Assembly: GCA_020425485.1 (NCBI GenBank)
Contig: JAGQRL010000089.1
Coordinates: 1 to 19,366 of the forward strand
Reading direction: 5' to 3'
DNA from: Rhodospirillaceae bacterium
GTDB lineage: Bacteria > Pseudomonadota > Alphaproteobacteria > DSM-16000 > Inquilinaceae
DNA: 19,366 bases
In this document: one piece after another, positions 8,082 to 15,673 of the stretch
Layout of the letters: each line of letters begins with the position of its first letter
Position numbering within the stretch: the first letter of the stretch is position 1
Notes under the pieces: generated by a model
What the model saw: only the letters and a program-made list of their open reading frames with translations
The model's database searches: none
What the model was told of the DNA's origin: nothing
Program-made: the position numbers and the translations under genes

Positions 8082-9617
8082 ATGAGTGAAGTTACCATCC
8101 ATGAAGACCGCTCCGAACCTGGCGGCGGCTTTGCCGTGATCCGGGTAACCGGGGTCGCCCACAATCCGGGCGACGCCGGCTTTTCGGTGCGCCGTATCGG
8201 CTACGACCGCAGCACGCTGGGCCGCAGCGGCTGGCAGGGGCCCGATGCGCGGCTCTACCCGATGGATGTGCGCTTCCACCAGGGCAGCCTCTACCTGAAG
8301 GTCGGGCCGGACGTGGTCGACCGCATCGAGGTCGGCACGCCCATCGAGATCGAAATCCCGTCGGTCGGTGTGCGCGCCACCCTGCATTGGCCGGAAATCG
8401 CCCCGTCGGTGGCCGAGCACGGCCCGTCGCGGCGCACCCGCACCGGCTTCGGCGCCCGCTCCGGCGCTGCCCCGGCCGGCGCCAGCGCCTTCGGTGCCGC
8501 GGAACCGGCGATGGCCGACGACGATATGGGGGCCACGCGAGTCGGCATTCCCATGCCGGATTCCGATGCCACCCAGATCGGTGCGCCGCCGCCGCAGGCG
8601 GATCTGCGCGCCCAGTCCTTCTCGCCGACCCGCGGCGGTGCGGCCGCCCGCGATCCCATCGGCGGCAATTTCGACGACCCGTACGCCGATTTCGTGGATG
8701 GCGACTTCCTCGACGACCGCTGGGACATGCTGGGCGAACGCCGCGGCGAGGTGCGGCCGACGCCGGTGCGGGACGACGAGGGCAGCGGCACGGCCTGGAT
8801 CGTCGTGCTGGCGGTGCTGCTGCTGCTGGTCGGCGGCGGCGTGGCGCTGGTGATGACCGGCATCGTCGACCCCGACGAGCTGCTGGCCGAGCTGGGTTTC
8901 GGCGGCGAAGAGATCGAGGTGGTGGAGAACCCCGAGCAGGTGACGCCGCCGCCCACCCCCATCGACCTGTCGAACCAGGGGCCGGTCCCGGAAACGACGC
9001 CGCCCATCGACACGACCCCGCCGATCGACACGACCCCGCCCATCGACACCACGCCGCCGGACCAGCCCTCCGGCGATGGCGGCTTCCTCGACCACTGGGT
9101 GAACATCTTCACGGCACCGGAAGGCACCCAGCCGCCGCCGGAAACGGTGACGCCGCCGCCCGAAACGGTCACGCCGGAAACCACGCCGCCGGAAACCGTG
9201 GTTCCCACCGGGCCGCCGCTGCGCGATCCGCGGGAGACCCCGACCGACTTTGCCGACCGCTTCCTGCGCACCAGCCCCACCCCTGAAGCGGCGTATGTGG
9301 AGGGCAACCGGCACCTGGAGGCGGGCGACGCGGAGGTGGCGGTGCTGCTGTACGAATACGGTGCGGACCGCGGCCACGCGGCATCGCTGATGGCGATCGG
9401 CCGGATGTACGATCCGGTGCACTTCTCCCCCAGCCTGTCGGCGTTCACCCACGCCAACCCCGTGCGCGCAGCCGACCGCTACCGCGCGGCGGAGGCGCAA
9501 GGAAGTCAAGAAGCTGCCCAAGCATTGGCGGATTTGCGTGGCTGGCTGGAACGTGCCGCGGCAGGTGGCGACCAGGAGGCCAGGGCGGCTTTGCAGCAAC
9601 TGGACGCCGGGCGCTGA
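8082..9617 (+). CDS. Unrecognised single-pass membrane protein with proline-rich stalk and Sel1/TPR-like C-terminus
   Basis: This encodes 511 residues that I cannot assign to a named family. Residues 1-110 look like a compact beta-rich domain (GWQGPDARLYP, VGPDVVDRIEVG). Residues 111-235 are disordered and acidic. A transmembrane helix covers about 238-261 (AWIVVLAVLLLLVGGG). A Pro/Thr stalk follows, with repeats of PPIDTT (about 305-325) and PPPETVT (about 350-375). The C-terminal part (404-509) shows Sel1/TPR-like helical pairs (YEYGADRGHAASLMAIG, then AADRYRAAEAQGSQEAAQALADL). Positive-inside reasoning places the N-terminal domain in the cytoplasm and the Sel1-like part in the periplasm. 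The ATG at 8082 has AGGA six bases upstream; the gene begins 21 bases after srfC. Its architecture (soluble head, membrane helix, proline-rich periplasmic stalk, C-terminal module) parallels that of the SrfA-like protein, suggesting the two are companion anchors. It is not an FHA domain as far as I can see. Confidence 0.85.
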   Translation: MSEVTIHEDRSEPGGGFAVIRVTGVAHNPGDAGFSVRRIGYDRSTLGRSGWQGPDARLYPMDVRFHQGSLYLKVGPDVVDRIEVGTPIEIEIPSVGVRATLHWPEIAPSVAEHGPSRRTRTGFGARSGAAPAGASAFGAAEPAMADDDMGATRVGIPMPDSDATQIGAPPPQADLRAQSFSPTRGGAAARDPIGGNFDDPYADFVDGDFLDDRWDMLGERRGEVRPTPVRDDEGSGTAWIVVLAVLLLLVGGGVALVMTGIVDPDELLAELGFGGEEIEVVENPEQVTPPPTPIDLSNQGPVPETTPPIDTTPPIDTTPPIDTTPPDQPSGDGGFLDHWVNIFTAPEGTQPPPETVTPPPETVTPETTPPETVVPTGPPLRDPRETPTDFADRFLRTSPTPEAAYVEGNRHLEAGDAEVAVLLYEYGADRGHAASLMAIGRMYDPVHFSPSLSAFTHANPVRAADRYRAAEAQGSQEAAQALADLRGWLERAAAGGDQEARAALQQLDAGR

Positions 9618-9654
9618 CCGCATTGGCAGCGGTGGCGATGGGGAAGAACGGACG

Positions 9655-11634
9655 ATGACGCAACACCGGCGATGCGGGACGGATGTCAAGCTGTTGGTGG
9701 CGCTGTTGGTCCTGCTGGCGGGGCTTGCCACGCTGGCGCTGCCGCTCCCCGCCGCGTTCGCCCAGGCGGAAACGCCGCTGCTGATGGAAGGCCGCAACAG
9801 CCTCTACCAGCGCGTGCTCACCCGGCCGGCCGCGGTGCTGCGGGCGGAACCGGAGGACCGGTCGCCGCTGGTGGAACCCTTCGTGGCGCCCTTCACCATC
9901 TACTACGTGTTCGAGCGGCGCAGCGCCGGCGGGGCGGATTGGATGCGCGTCGGCTCCTCCGTGCGCGGCCCCTCGCAGGGCTGGGTGCGGGCCGACGAGG
10001 TGATCGACTGGCGCCAGACCATGGTGGTGGCCTTCACCAACCCAGCGGGGCGCGAGCGGTTGCTGTTCTTCCGCGACCACGACCAGTTGCTCGACGTGCT
10101 GAACGACGAGAACGCCGCCCGGATCGCCGGGGAGCTGCGCGGCGAGGCGATCGCCGGCACCTTGCCGCCGGGCAGCCCGGTGATCTCCATCGAGCCGGCC
10201 GAGCACGTGGACATCAACGAGCAGTTCTATGTGCTGCCGATCCTGGAAGCCGAACGGGTGTGGCTGGCCTCTGGCTACACCACGCGCCTGCTGGAAGTGG
10301 CCTCGGTGCCGCTCAACGCCGATCCGCTCAACCAGGGGACGCCGCCGCCGGCCGACAACCTGCTGCGCGACTTCCGCGTCGGCATCGTCTTCGTCATCGA
10401 CACCACCAGTTCGATGGGGCCGTATATCGACCGCACACGCGAGGCGGTGCGCCGCATCTACCAGCAGATCGAAGGCTCGCCCATTGCCGACCGCGTGTCG
10501 TTCGGCCTGGTGGGTTTCCGCGACAACATCTCTGCGGTGCCGGAGCTGGAATACGACACCCGCGTGTTCGCGCCGCTGACGCCAAGTGCCAGCGGCAATG
10601 CCCTGCTGTCGCGGCTCGACCAGATCCGCCCCGCCACCATCTCTTCCGCCGGCTTCGATGAGGATGCGCTGGCCGGCGTGGTGGCCGCCATCCGCATGCC
10701 GGAATGGAACGACTACGACGGCCGCTATGTGGTGCTGATCACCGATGCCGGCCCGCGCCAGGCCAGCGATCCGCTGTCCACCACCGGCTTCGGCCCGGCC
10801 CAGGTGAACGCGCTGGCGGAAGACAACGGCATCGCGCTCTACACCATGCACCTGCTCACCGCCCAGGGTGCCGGCGACCACGATTATGCCTCCGCCGCCT
10901 ATACGGAAATGTCGCGCTGGCGCAATGCCGGCAGCCTCTACCACGCGGTCCCGCTGGGCTCGGTGAACGTGTTCGGCCAGTCGGTGGATTCGCTCACCCG
11001 CCAGATCATCGGCCAGATCCAGGATGCCATGGCCGGCCGGCTGACGGAGGTGGTGCCGGAACCGCCGACCGAGCTGGAAGCCCAGACCAGCCTGGTCGGC
11101 CGCGCCATGCAGCTTGCCTATCTGGGGCGCGAGCGCGGCGCCCAGGCGCCCGACGTGTTCCGCGCCTGGACCACCGACCGCTCGTTCGAGGACCCGCGCC
11201 AGGCCTCGCTGCAGGTGCGCCTGCTGATCACCAAGAACGAACTGAGCGACCTGTCGGACGTGCTCAGGGTGATCGTCGAAGCCGGCCAGGCCAACCGCCT
11301 GTCGCCAGAGGACTTCTTCGGCCAGTTGCAGAGTGCCGTCGCCAACCTGGCGCGCGATCCCAACCGCCTGATCGATCCCAACTTCAACAACCTCGGCGAT
11401 CTGATGGGCGAGTATCTGCGCGATCTGCCCTATCGCAGCCTGATCCTGGACCTGGATGAGCAGACCTGGCTTTCCATGGGGCCGGGCCGGCAGCTCGAAA
11501 TCCTCGATAACCTGGAAGCGCTGCTGCACCTCTACGAGGCGTATCACGACCAGCCGGACCTGTGGATCCCGCTCTACGACGGGGCGCCCGAGGGCGAGCA
11601 TGTGTTCCCGATCTCCATCGATGCGCTGCCCTGA
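9655..11634 (+). CDS. Secreted vWA-domain protein resembling the C-terminal half of PpkA
   Basis: This encodes 659 residues from the ATG at 9655, chosen because it gives a signal peptide (hydrophobic core about 13-31, probable cleavage AFA|QA after residue 36); the frame is open further upstream but those codons overlap the preceding gene. An SH3b-like region (about 44-125) is followed by RERLLFF. A von Willebrand A domain starts near 242, with MIDAS residues D249, T251 and S253 in DTTSSM and a further Asp in LITDAG (D364), so metal binding is likely. The C-terminal region ends with YRSLILDLDEQTWLSMG and PISIDALP, which closely resembles the recalled end of the type VI kinase PpkA. There is no kinase domain: this is a PpkA sensor half made as a separate periplasmic protein. 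It lies 37 bases after the Sel1-like gene and upstream of tagT, as ppkA adjoins tagT in Pseudomonas. Confidence 0.88.
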   Translation: MTQHRRCGTDVKLLVALLVLLAGLATLALPLPAAFAQAETPLLMEGRNSLYQRVLTRPAAVLRAEPEDRSPLVEPFVAPFTIYYVFERRSAGGADWMRVGSSVRGPSQGWVRADEVIDWRQTMVVAFTNPAGRERLLFFRDHDQLLDVLNDENAARIAGELRGEAIAGTLPPGSPVISIEPAEHVDINEQFYVLPILEAERVWLASGYTTRLLEVASVPLNADPLNQGTPPPADNLLRDFRVGIVFVIDTTSSMGPYIDRTREAVRRIYQQIEGSPIADRVSFGLVGFRDNISAVPELEYDTRVFAPLTPSASGNALLSRLDQIRPATISSAGFDEDALAGVVAAIRMPEWNDYDGRYVVLITDAGPRQASDPLSTTGFGPAQVNALAEDNGIALYTMHLLTAQGAGDHDYASAAYTEMSRWRNAGSLYHAVPLGSVNVFGQSVDSLTRQIIGQIQDAMAGRLTEVVPEPPTELEAQTSLVGRAMQLAYLGRERGAQAPDVFRAWTTDRSFEDPRQASLQVRLLITKNELSDLSDVLRVIVEAGQANRLSPEDFFGQLQSAVANLARDPNRLIDPNFNNLGDLMGEYLRDLPYRSLILDLDEQTWLSMGPGRQLEILDNLEALLHLYEAYHDQPDLWIPLYDGAPEGEHVFPISIDALP

Positions 11635-11650
11635 GGCGGCGGCCGCCGCC
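11635..11650. repeat. 16-bp perfect GC palindrome directly after the vWA gene stop
   Basis: GGCGGCGGCCGCCGCC reads identically on both strands and begins at the base after the TGA. In RNA it could form a 6-bp all-GC stem with a 4-base loop. No T-run follows, so it is unlikely to be a full terminator. It could slow ribosomes or exonucleases between the vWA gene and tagT, or it may simply reflect GC richness. Confidence 0.6.
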
Positions 11651-11676
11651 CGTCCATCACAGACCGGGCCGATGGC

Positions 11677-12510
11677 ATGACGGCAGACGGCGGTCCTGAG
11701 GGCGGTGCCGGGGCCGCCCGGTCGCGGCTGATGGTCCTGAAGGGGGTGCAGAAGGTGCGGCCCGGCAGCCCCGGTTTCCGGCTGGCGGTGGACCGGCTGG
11801 AGATCCGCCCCGGCGACCGGCTGGCGGTGGTGGGCCCCAGCGGGTCCGGCAAGAGCACGCTGATCGACATGCTGGCGCTCGCCCTGGCGCCCGACCTGGC
11901 CGGCCGCTTCTGGGTGGCCGATGCACCGGCCGACGGCGTGGGGCCGGCCGACCGCCGCGACGTCAAGCGCGCCTGGGAGGCCGGCGCGCGCAGCGATCTG
12001 GCGCGGCTGCGCGGCCGCCTGTTCGGCTATGTGGTGCAAACGGGCGGTCTGCTGCCCTTCCTCACGGTGGCATCGAACATTGCACTGACCCAGCAGGTGG
12101 CTGGCCGTGCAGATGCGCAGTGGATTGCCGAACTGGCCCGCCGTCTCGACCTCTCCGACCTGATGGCGCGCCTGCCGGCCCAGCTTTCGGTGGGCCAGCG
12201 CCAGCGCGTGGCGGTGGCCCGCGCGCTTGCCCACCGGCCGCCCATCCTGCTGGCCGACGAACCCACGGCCTCCCTCGATCCCGTCAATGCCGAACGGGTG
12301 ATGACGGCGCTGACCGCCCTGGTGGCCGATAGCGGGGCCGCCCTGGTGCTGGTGACCCACGATGCGGAGCTGGCCGGGCGCTACGACCTCACCGTCCATC
12401 GCATCGTTCCGGCCGGTGCCGGCGACGAGGTGGTGAGCCACCTGGTGCCGCCGGCACCGCCACCACCGCCCACGCCTCCCGCGGCAGAGCTGGCGGAGGC
12501 GGCGCCATGA
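11677..12510 (+). CDS. tagT: LolD/MacB-type ABC transporter ATPase, TagT-like
   Basis: This encodes 277 residues with every ABC ATPase motif. Walker A is GPSGSGKST (53-61), with Q-loop Gln121 in VVQTGGLLPF, signature LSVGQ (170-174), Walker B ILLADEP (190-196) with Glu195, and H-loop His228. ATP hydrolysis should drive the partner permease encoded next. The protein ends in a proline-rich tail (about 248-268) that LolD-type proteins normally lack. The start is uncertain: ATG 11677 has no clear ribosome site, and ATG 11731 (18 codons in) would still leave a whole domain. The ATGA at 12507-12510 overlaps the permease start, so the two are translationally coupled. The TagT assignment rests on context: vWA/PpkA-like protein upstream, FtsX-type permease and FGE-fold protein downstream. 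By itself the sequence would only be called a LolD/MacB-like ATPase. Confidence 0.93.
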   Translation: MTADGGPEGGAGAARSRLMVLKGVQKVRPGSPGFRLAVDRLEIRPGDRLAVVGPSGSGKSTLIDMLALALAPDLAGRFWVADAPADGVGPADRRDVKRAWEAGARSDLARLRGRLFGYVVQTGGLLPFLTVASNIALTQQVAGRADAQWIAELARRLDLSDLMARLPAQLSVGQRQRVAVARALAHRPPILLADEPTASLDPVNAERVMTALTALVADSGAALVLVTHDAELAGRYDLTVHRIVPAGAGDEVVSHLVPPAPPPPPTPPAAELAEAAP

Positions 12511-13709
12511 TCGCCCGCCTGGCACTGGCCGACCTTGCCCATGAGCGCACCATGACCGCGTGCCTGGCGCTCGGGCTGGCCGCCATCCTGGCGCCGCTGT
12601 TGGTGCTGTTCGCGCTGCGCACCGGGGTGGTTGACGGGCTTTCCGGCCAGTTGACCGGCGATCCTGCGGCCCGGGAAGTGCGCATCATCGGCAACCGCAG
12701 CTACGATGCCGCCTTCCTGCAGGATCTGGCGCAGCAGCCGGAGGTGGGGTTCGTGGTGGCGCGCACCCGCTCCATCGCCACCTCCATCACCCTGCTGCCG
12801 CAGCCCGGTGCGGCCACCGGGGCGGTGGAAGCCGAACTGGTGCCCAGCGGCCCCGGCGATCCGGTGCTCGGCGATCTCGCCGGCCAGGTCACCGGCGAAG
12901 CGGTGGTGCTGAGCCACCGGCTGGCGCTGGACATGGCGCTGGCGGCCGGCGACACGGCGGCCCTGGCGGTGATCCGCCAGGCGGCGGACGGACGGCGCAG
13001 CCGGGTGGACCTGCCGGTCACCGTCGCCGGCGTGCTGCCCGCCTCGGCCGGCGACCGCAACTTCGTCTATGCCGATCTGGCGGTGCTGGAGGCGGTGGAA
13101 GCCTACCGCGACGGCAACGCCGTGCCGCACTATGGTTGGGAGGGCGAGCCGCCGGCCGAAGGGCCGCGCAGCTACGCCAGCTTCCGCCTCTACGCCGCGA
13201 CCATCGGCGATGTGGAAGCGCTGGCCGACCGCATGACGGAGCTGGGCATCGGCGTGCGCACGGAACTCGACCGCATCCGCATGGTCGACGGGCTGGACCG
13301 CAACCTCACGCGCATCTTCACCATCCTCGCCGGGCTCGGCGGCATCGGCTACGTGCTCTCGCTCGGCGCCAGCCTGTGGGCCAATGTGGACCGCAAGCGG
13401 GTGGCGTTGAGCACGCTGGCATTGATGGGCGTGCCGCCCGGCCGGCTGGTCGGCTTCCCGGTGGTGCAGGCGGTGGCCATCGCCGGGCTGGGCTTTGCCC
13501 TGGCGGTCGCCGCCTTCGCATTGGCACAGGCGGCCATCAATGCGACATTCGCGGCTCCGGGCCTGGCGGGCCAACCGGTGAGCGTGCTCCACGGATCGCA
13601 GATCGCCCTGGCCGGGCTGGCCACCGGGGTGGCCGCGCTGGCGCCATCGCTCATTGCCGGGTGGCGGGCCGCCCGGGTGGAACCGGCGGAAGGGATACGC
13701 GATGTGTGA
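12507..13709 (+). CDS. tagS: FtsX/MacB-like ABC permease, TagS-like
   Basis: This encodes 400 residues with the four-helix layout of MacB/LolC/LolE permeases: one N-terminal helix (about 15-38), a periplasmic domain of some 230 residues, then three helices (about 270-293, 318-343 and 361-385). It ends in RAARVEPAEGIRDV, the RxxPxExLR-like end typical of this class. The ATG overlaps the tagT stop by 4 bases and the 3' end overlaps tagR by 8 bases. MacB-type exporters with this topology transmit force across the membrane or extract lipoproteins rather than passing substrates through a channel. In the Tag pathway the permease pairs with TagT; a link to the three lipoproteins encoded downstream is inference. 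Confidence 0.92.
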   Translation: MIARLALADLAHERTMTACLALGLAAILAPLLVLFALRTGVVDGLSGQLTGDPAAREVRIIGNRSYDAAFLQDLAQQPEVGFVVARTRSIATSITLLPQPGAATGAVEAELVPSGPGDPVLGDLAGQVTGEAVVLSHRLALDMALAAGDTAALAVIRQAADGRRSRVDLPVTVAGVLPASAGDRNFVYADLAVLEAVEAYRDGNAVPHYGWEGEPPAEGPRSYASFRLYAATIGDVEALADRMTELGIGVRTELDRIRMVDGLDRNLTRIFTILAGLGGIGYVLSLGASLWANVDRKRVALSTLALMGVPPGRLVGFPVVQAVAIAGLGFALAVAAFALAQAAINATFAAPGLAGQPVSVLHGSQIALAGLATGVAALAPSLIAGWRAARVEPAEGIRDV

Positions 13710-15297
13710 TCGGCGGCGGCGCGGTGGATGGGCGACCCGGGCGATCCTCGCCGCGGCGGCGGCGGTGGCCGGGCTGGCGGCAATGGCGGCACCGGCTGCG
13801 GCCCAGGCGAACATCACCTGGCCCGAAGAACTCTACAATCCCCAGCCCGACGTGGACGACCTGGTGCTGCCCATGCCCTGCGGCGGCGCCATGGTGTTCC
13901 GCCGCATCGAGCTGGCGCTGGGCCCCGACCCGCTGGACGACCAGCTCGTCGTGCTGGGCAGCGATTCCCAGGACGATGCGCCGTTCGACTTCCGCCTGCG
14001 CGACCACCTGACCGGCGGCTTCAACGACACCGTGCTGGGCGTGCGCGCCAACTACTACTTCCTCGGCAAGTACGAGGTGACGCGCGACCAGTACGCCGCG
14101 GTGATGGCCGATGCCTGCCCCCAGCCCAGCGCCCAGGGCAGCCAGCCGGTCACCGAGGTGTCGTGGTTCGACGCCGTGGCCTTCACCGAGGCCTACACCA
14201 CCTGGCTGTGGGCCGAAGCGGCAAACAGCATGCCGACCGAGGGCGGCAGCCGCAGCTATGTGCGCCTGCCCACCGAAACGGAGTGGGAGTTCGCGGTGCG
14301 CGGCGGCGTGGCGGTGACGGAGCGGGACTTCCGCGAACGCCTGTTCCCCCACCAGGGCGATCTGGCCCAATACGCGCTGTTCCAGGCCCAGCGCTCGGCC
14401 GATGGCGTGCTGTGGCCGGTGGGCTCGCGCCTGCCCAACCCGCTCAACCTCTACGACATGCTGGGCAACGCCGAGGAGATGATGCTGGAGCCCTACCAGC
14501 TCAACCGCTTCGGCCGCCGCCACGGCCAGGTGGGCGGCATGGTCACCCGCGGCGGTTCCTTCCGCACGCTGGAATCCGATCTGCGCAACAGTTGGCGCAC
14601 CGAGTATTCGCTGTTCGACGAAAGCACCGGCCGGGCCCGCGTGCTGGATACCATCGGCTTCCGCGCCGCCTTGTCGGTGCCGGTGACCGTCGACCAGGAC
14701 CGCCAGCAGCAGCTTGCCCAGGCCTGGCAGGACTCCCAGGAGATGGAAGCCTCCACGGTGCAGGACAGCGATGTCGATCCCCTGGAAGCGCTCGACGCCC
14801 TGGCCGCGGAAACCTTCGATCCCGACGCCCGGCAGGACATCCTGGCGATCCGTGCGGCCCTCTCCACCGCGTTTGCCGAGCGGGAGGAGGTGGCGGCGCG
14901 CGCGCTGCGCCGGTCGATCTCCTCCGGTGCGGTGCTCATCCGCACGCTGCGCTACGACCGCGGGGTAATGAACGCGACGGAGACGGCGCTGCGCTTCGAA
15001 CAGCAGCTCAACGCCGGGTCGGAACGGGCGGACCGGCTGCAGCGCCAGATCGAAGCCATGCAGGAGCGCTACGACATCACGCTGAGAACTTATTTCGACA
15101 TCCTCTTGCAGGCCGCCGACGACTATTCCGCGGAGTTCCTGGAAGACCAGCGCGACGTGGTGAACATCGGCTTCGAGCAGCAGGACCTGCCGACCCTGGC
15201 GACCTTCGCCACCCTGTTCATCCAGCAGGTGCTGTCCTACCAGGAAACCCAGTCGCTGGAGGCGGAGGACTACGAGGAGGAGCTACTCGCCGACTGA
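13702..15297 (+). CDS. tagR: Secreted formylglycine-generating-enzyme-fold protein, TagR-like, with helical C-terminal extension
   Basis: This encodes 531 residues from the ATG at 13702, selected because GGAAGG lies eight bases upstream and because it gives a clean signal peptide (basic start, cleavage after APAAA, near residue 34). An in-frame ATG at 13654 lies inside tagS and is unlikely. The FGE/SUMF1 domain (about 57-327) shows the usual landmarks: YEVTRDQYAAVM, PVTEVSWFDAVAF, RLPTETEWEFAVRGG, NLYDMLGNAEEM, TRGGSFR and IGFRAAL. The conserved GNVWEW is replaced by GNAEEM, and the paired cysteines used by true formylglycine-generating enzymes are missing; the only Cys residues lie at position 2, at 60 and in DACPQP. 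It is therefore probably a binding protein. Residues 330-531 are helical, with coiled-coil character. In the Pseudomonas type VI pathway, periplasmic TagR acts upstream of PpkA; here it would be expected to meet the vWA protein. Confidence 0.9.
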   Translation: MCDRRRRGGWATRAILAAAAAVAGLAAMAAPAAAQANITWPEELYNPQPDVDDLVLPMPCGGAMVFRRIELALGPDPLDDQLVVLGSDSQDDAPFDFRLRDHLTGGFNDTVLGVRANYYFLGKYEVTRDQYAAVMADACPQPSAQGSQPVTEVSWFDAVAFTEAYTTWLWAEAANSMPTEGGSRSYVRLPTETEWEFAVRGGVAVTERDFRERLFPHQGDLAQYALFQAQRSADGVLWPVGSRLPNPLNLYDMLGNAEEMMLEPYQLNRFGRRHGQVGGMVTRGGSFRTLESDLRNSWRTEYSLFDESTGRARVLDTIGFRAALSVPVTVDQDRQQQLAQAWQDSQEMEASTVQDSDVDPLEALDALAAETFDPDARQDILAIRAALSTAFAEREEVAARALRRSISSGAVLIRTLRYDRGVMNATETALRFEQQLNAGSERADRLQRQIEAMQERYDITLRTYFDILLQAADDYSAEFLEDQRDVVNIGFEQQDLPTLATFATLFIQQVLSYQETQSLEAEDYEEELLAD

Positions 15298-15317
15298 GCG
15301 GCTTCCGTGCCGCCGGC

Positions 15318-15343
15318 GCGGGGCAAGTGCGCGGGGCAAGTGC
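15318..15343. repeat. Perfect 13-bp tandem duplication
   Basis: GCGGGGCAAGTGC occurs twice head to tail (15318-15330 and 15331-15343), followed by a degenerate third copy (GAGGACAGGTG). It lies 20 bases after the tagR stop. No known factor site is recognised. Confidence 0.85.
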
Positions 15344-15366
15344 GAGGACAGGTGGGGGGGCATGTG

Positions 15367-15386
15367 CGACGGCAGGGCCGTTGTTT
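15367..15386 (+). terminator. Weak candidate intrinsic terminator after tagR
   Basis: CGACGGC (15367-15373) pairs with GCCGTTG (15377-15383) across a 3-base loop, giving a 7-bp stem with one G-T wobble, followed by only TTT. The T-tract is short and the loop tight, so termination would be partial at best. Its place about 70 bases after the tagR stop is sensible. Confidence 0.25.
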
Positions 15387-15537
15387 CGGTCCGCCGCGTG
15401 ATCTAGGAGTTCGATTGGGCGGCCGCTGGCCGGTTTGCCCTGCGTCTGCCGCAAAGTCCTGTCAGTCGAGGCAAGACACGGCGCCGGGAAGGAATGCGGC
15501 GGAAAGGTTGCAGGATCGCCAATGCTCGGGCGGTAAC

Positions 15538-15569
15538 TTGCCTTCCTTTCGTCGCATCGTCACGATAAC
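15538..15569 (+). promoter_or_regulatory. Possible promoter for the lipoprotein genes
   Basis: TTGCCT (15538-15543) and CGATAA/GATAAC (15563-15569) resemble -35 and -10 elements, but the 19-20 base spacing is long. The dyad ATCGTCACGAT (15556-15566) overlaps the putative -10 and could be an operator. The segment is among the least GC-rich of the spacer and lies about 105 bases before the likely start codon. This is a weak match and should be read as a candidate only. Confidence 0.2.
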
Positions 15570-15673
15570 GTGCTTTTTTGTGAAGACTCACCATGCGGAC
15601 TGGCCCGACCAAGGACAATGAGTCGCCGCCAAACAGGATGGGCCGCTGAATGAGCTTAATTGGGGGCAGGATC

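Larger units (their letters stand above)
15298..15673. other. 376-base spacer between tagR and the lipoprotein genes
   Basis: I see no supported gene here; the one open frame (15307-15621, GTG start) has low-complexity, cysteine- and arginine-rich content unlike its neighbours. The left half is GC-rich with a 13-base tandem repeat, a run of seven G (15354-15360) and a possible terminator hairpin. The right half (about 15530-15670) is noticeably less GC-rich, with a T6 run at 15574-15579. It contains an odd-centred dyad, ATCGT-C-ACGAT (15556-15566). The layout suggests that transcription of the upstream operon may weaken here and restart for the lipoprotein genes. Confidence 0.6.

Noticed and set aside
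9538..9654. Upstream extension of the vWA gene to an earlier start at 9538
   Set aside because: It overlaps the end of the preceding gene by 80 bases and would bury the signal peptide; the ATG at 9655 gives a normal secretion signal.
1985..12525. Very long open frames on the - strand opposite the Srf and Tag genes (about 930, 1490 and 1030 codons)
   Set aside because: They are antisense shadows of GC-rich genes: low-complexity His/Arg/Gly/Val translations, no domains, no ribosome sites, while the + strand frames carry clear families.
13702..15297. Active formylglycine-generating enzyme for sulfatase maturation
   Set aside because: Catalytic cysteines are missing, there is no sulfatase gene nearby, and the context fits a TagR-type binding protein.
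2288..15426. GCGGCCGC octamers in three intergenic gaps (2288, 11639, 15419) as a shared regulatory motif
   Set aside because: The same octamer also occurs inside coding sequence (for example 2004 and 8640), as expected for GC-rich DNA.
15307..15621. 104-codon frame in the spacer after tagR
   Set aside because: GTG start without ribosome site, atypical composition with many Arg and Cys, and no similarity to anything recognised.
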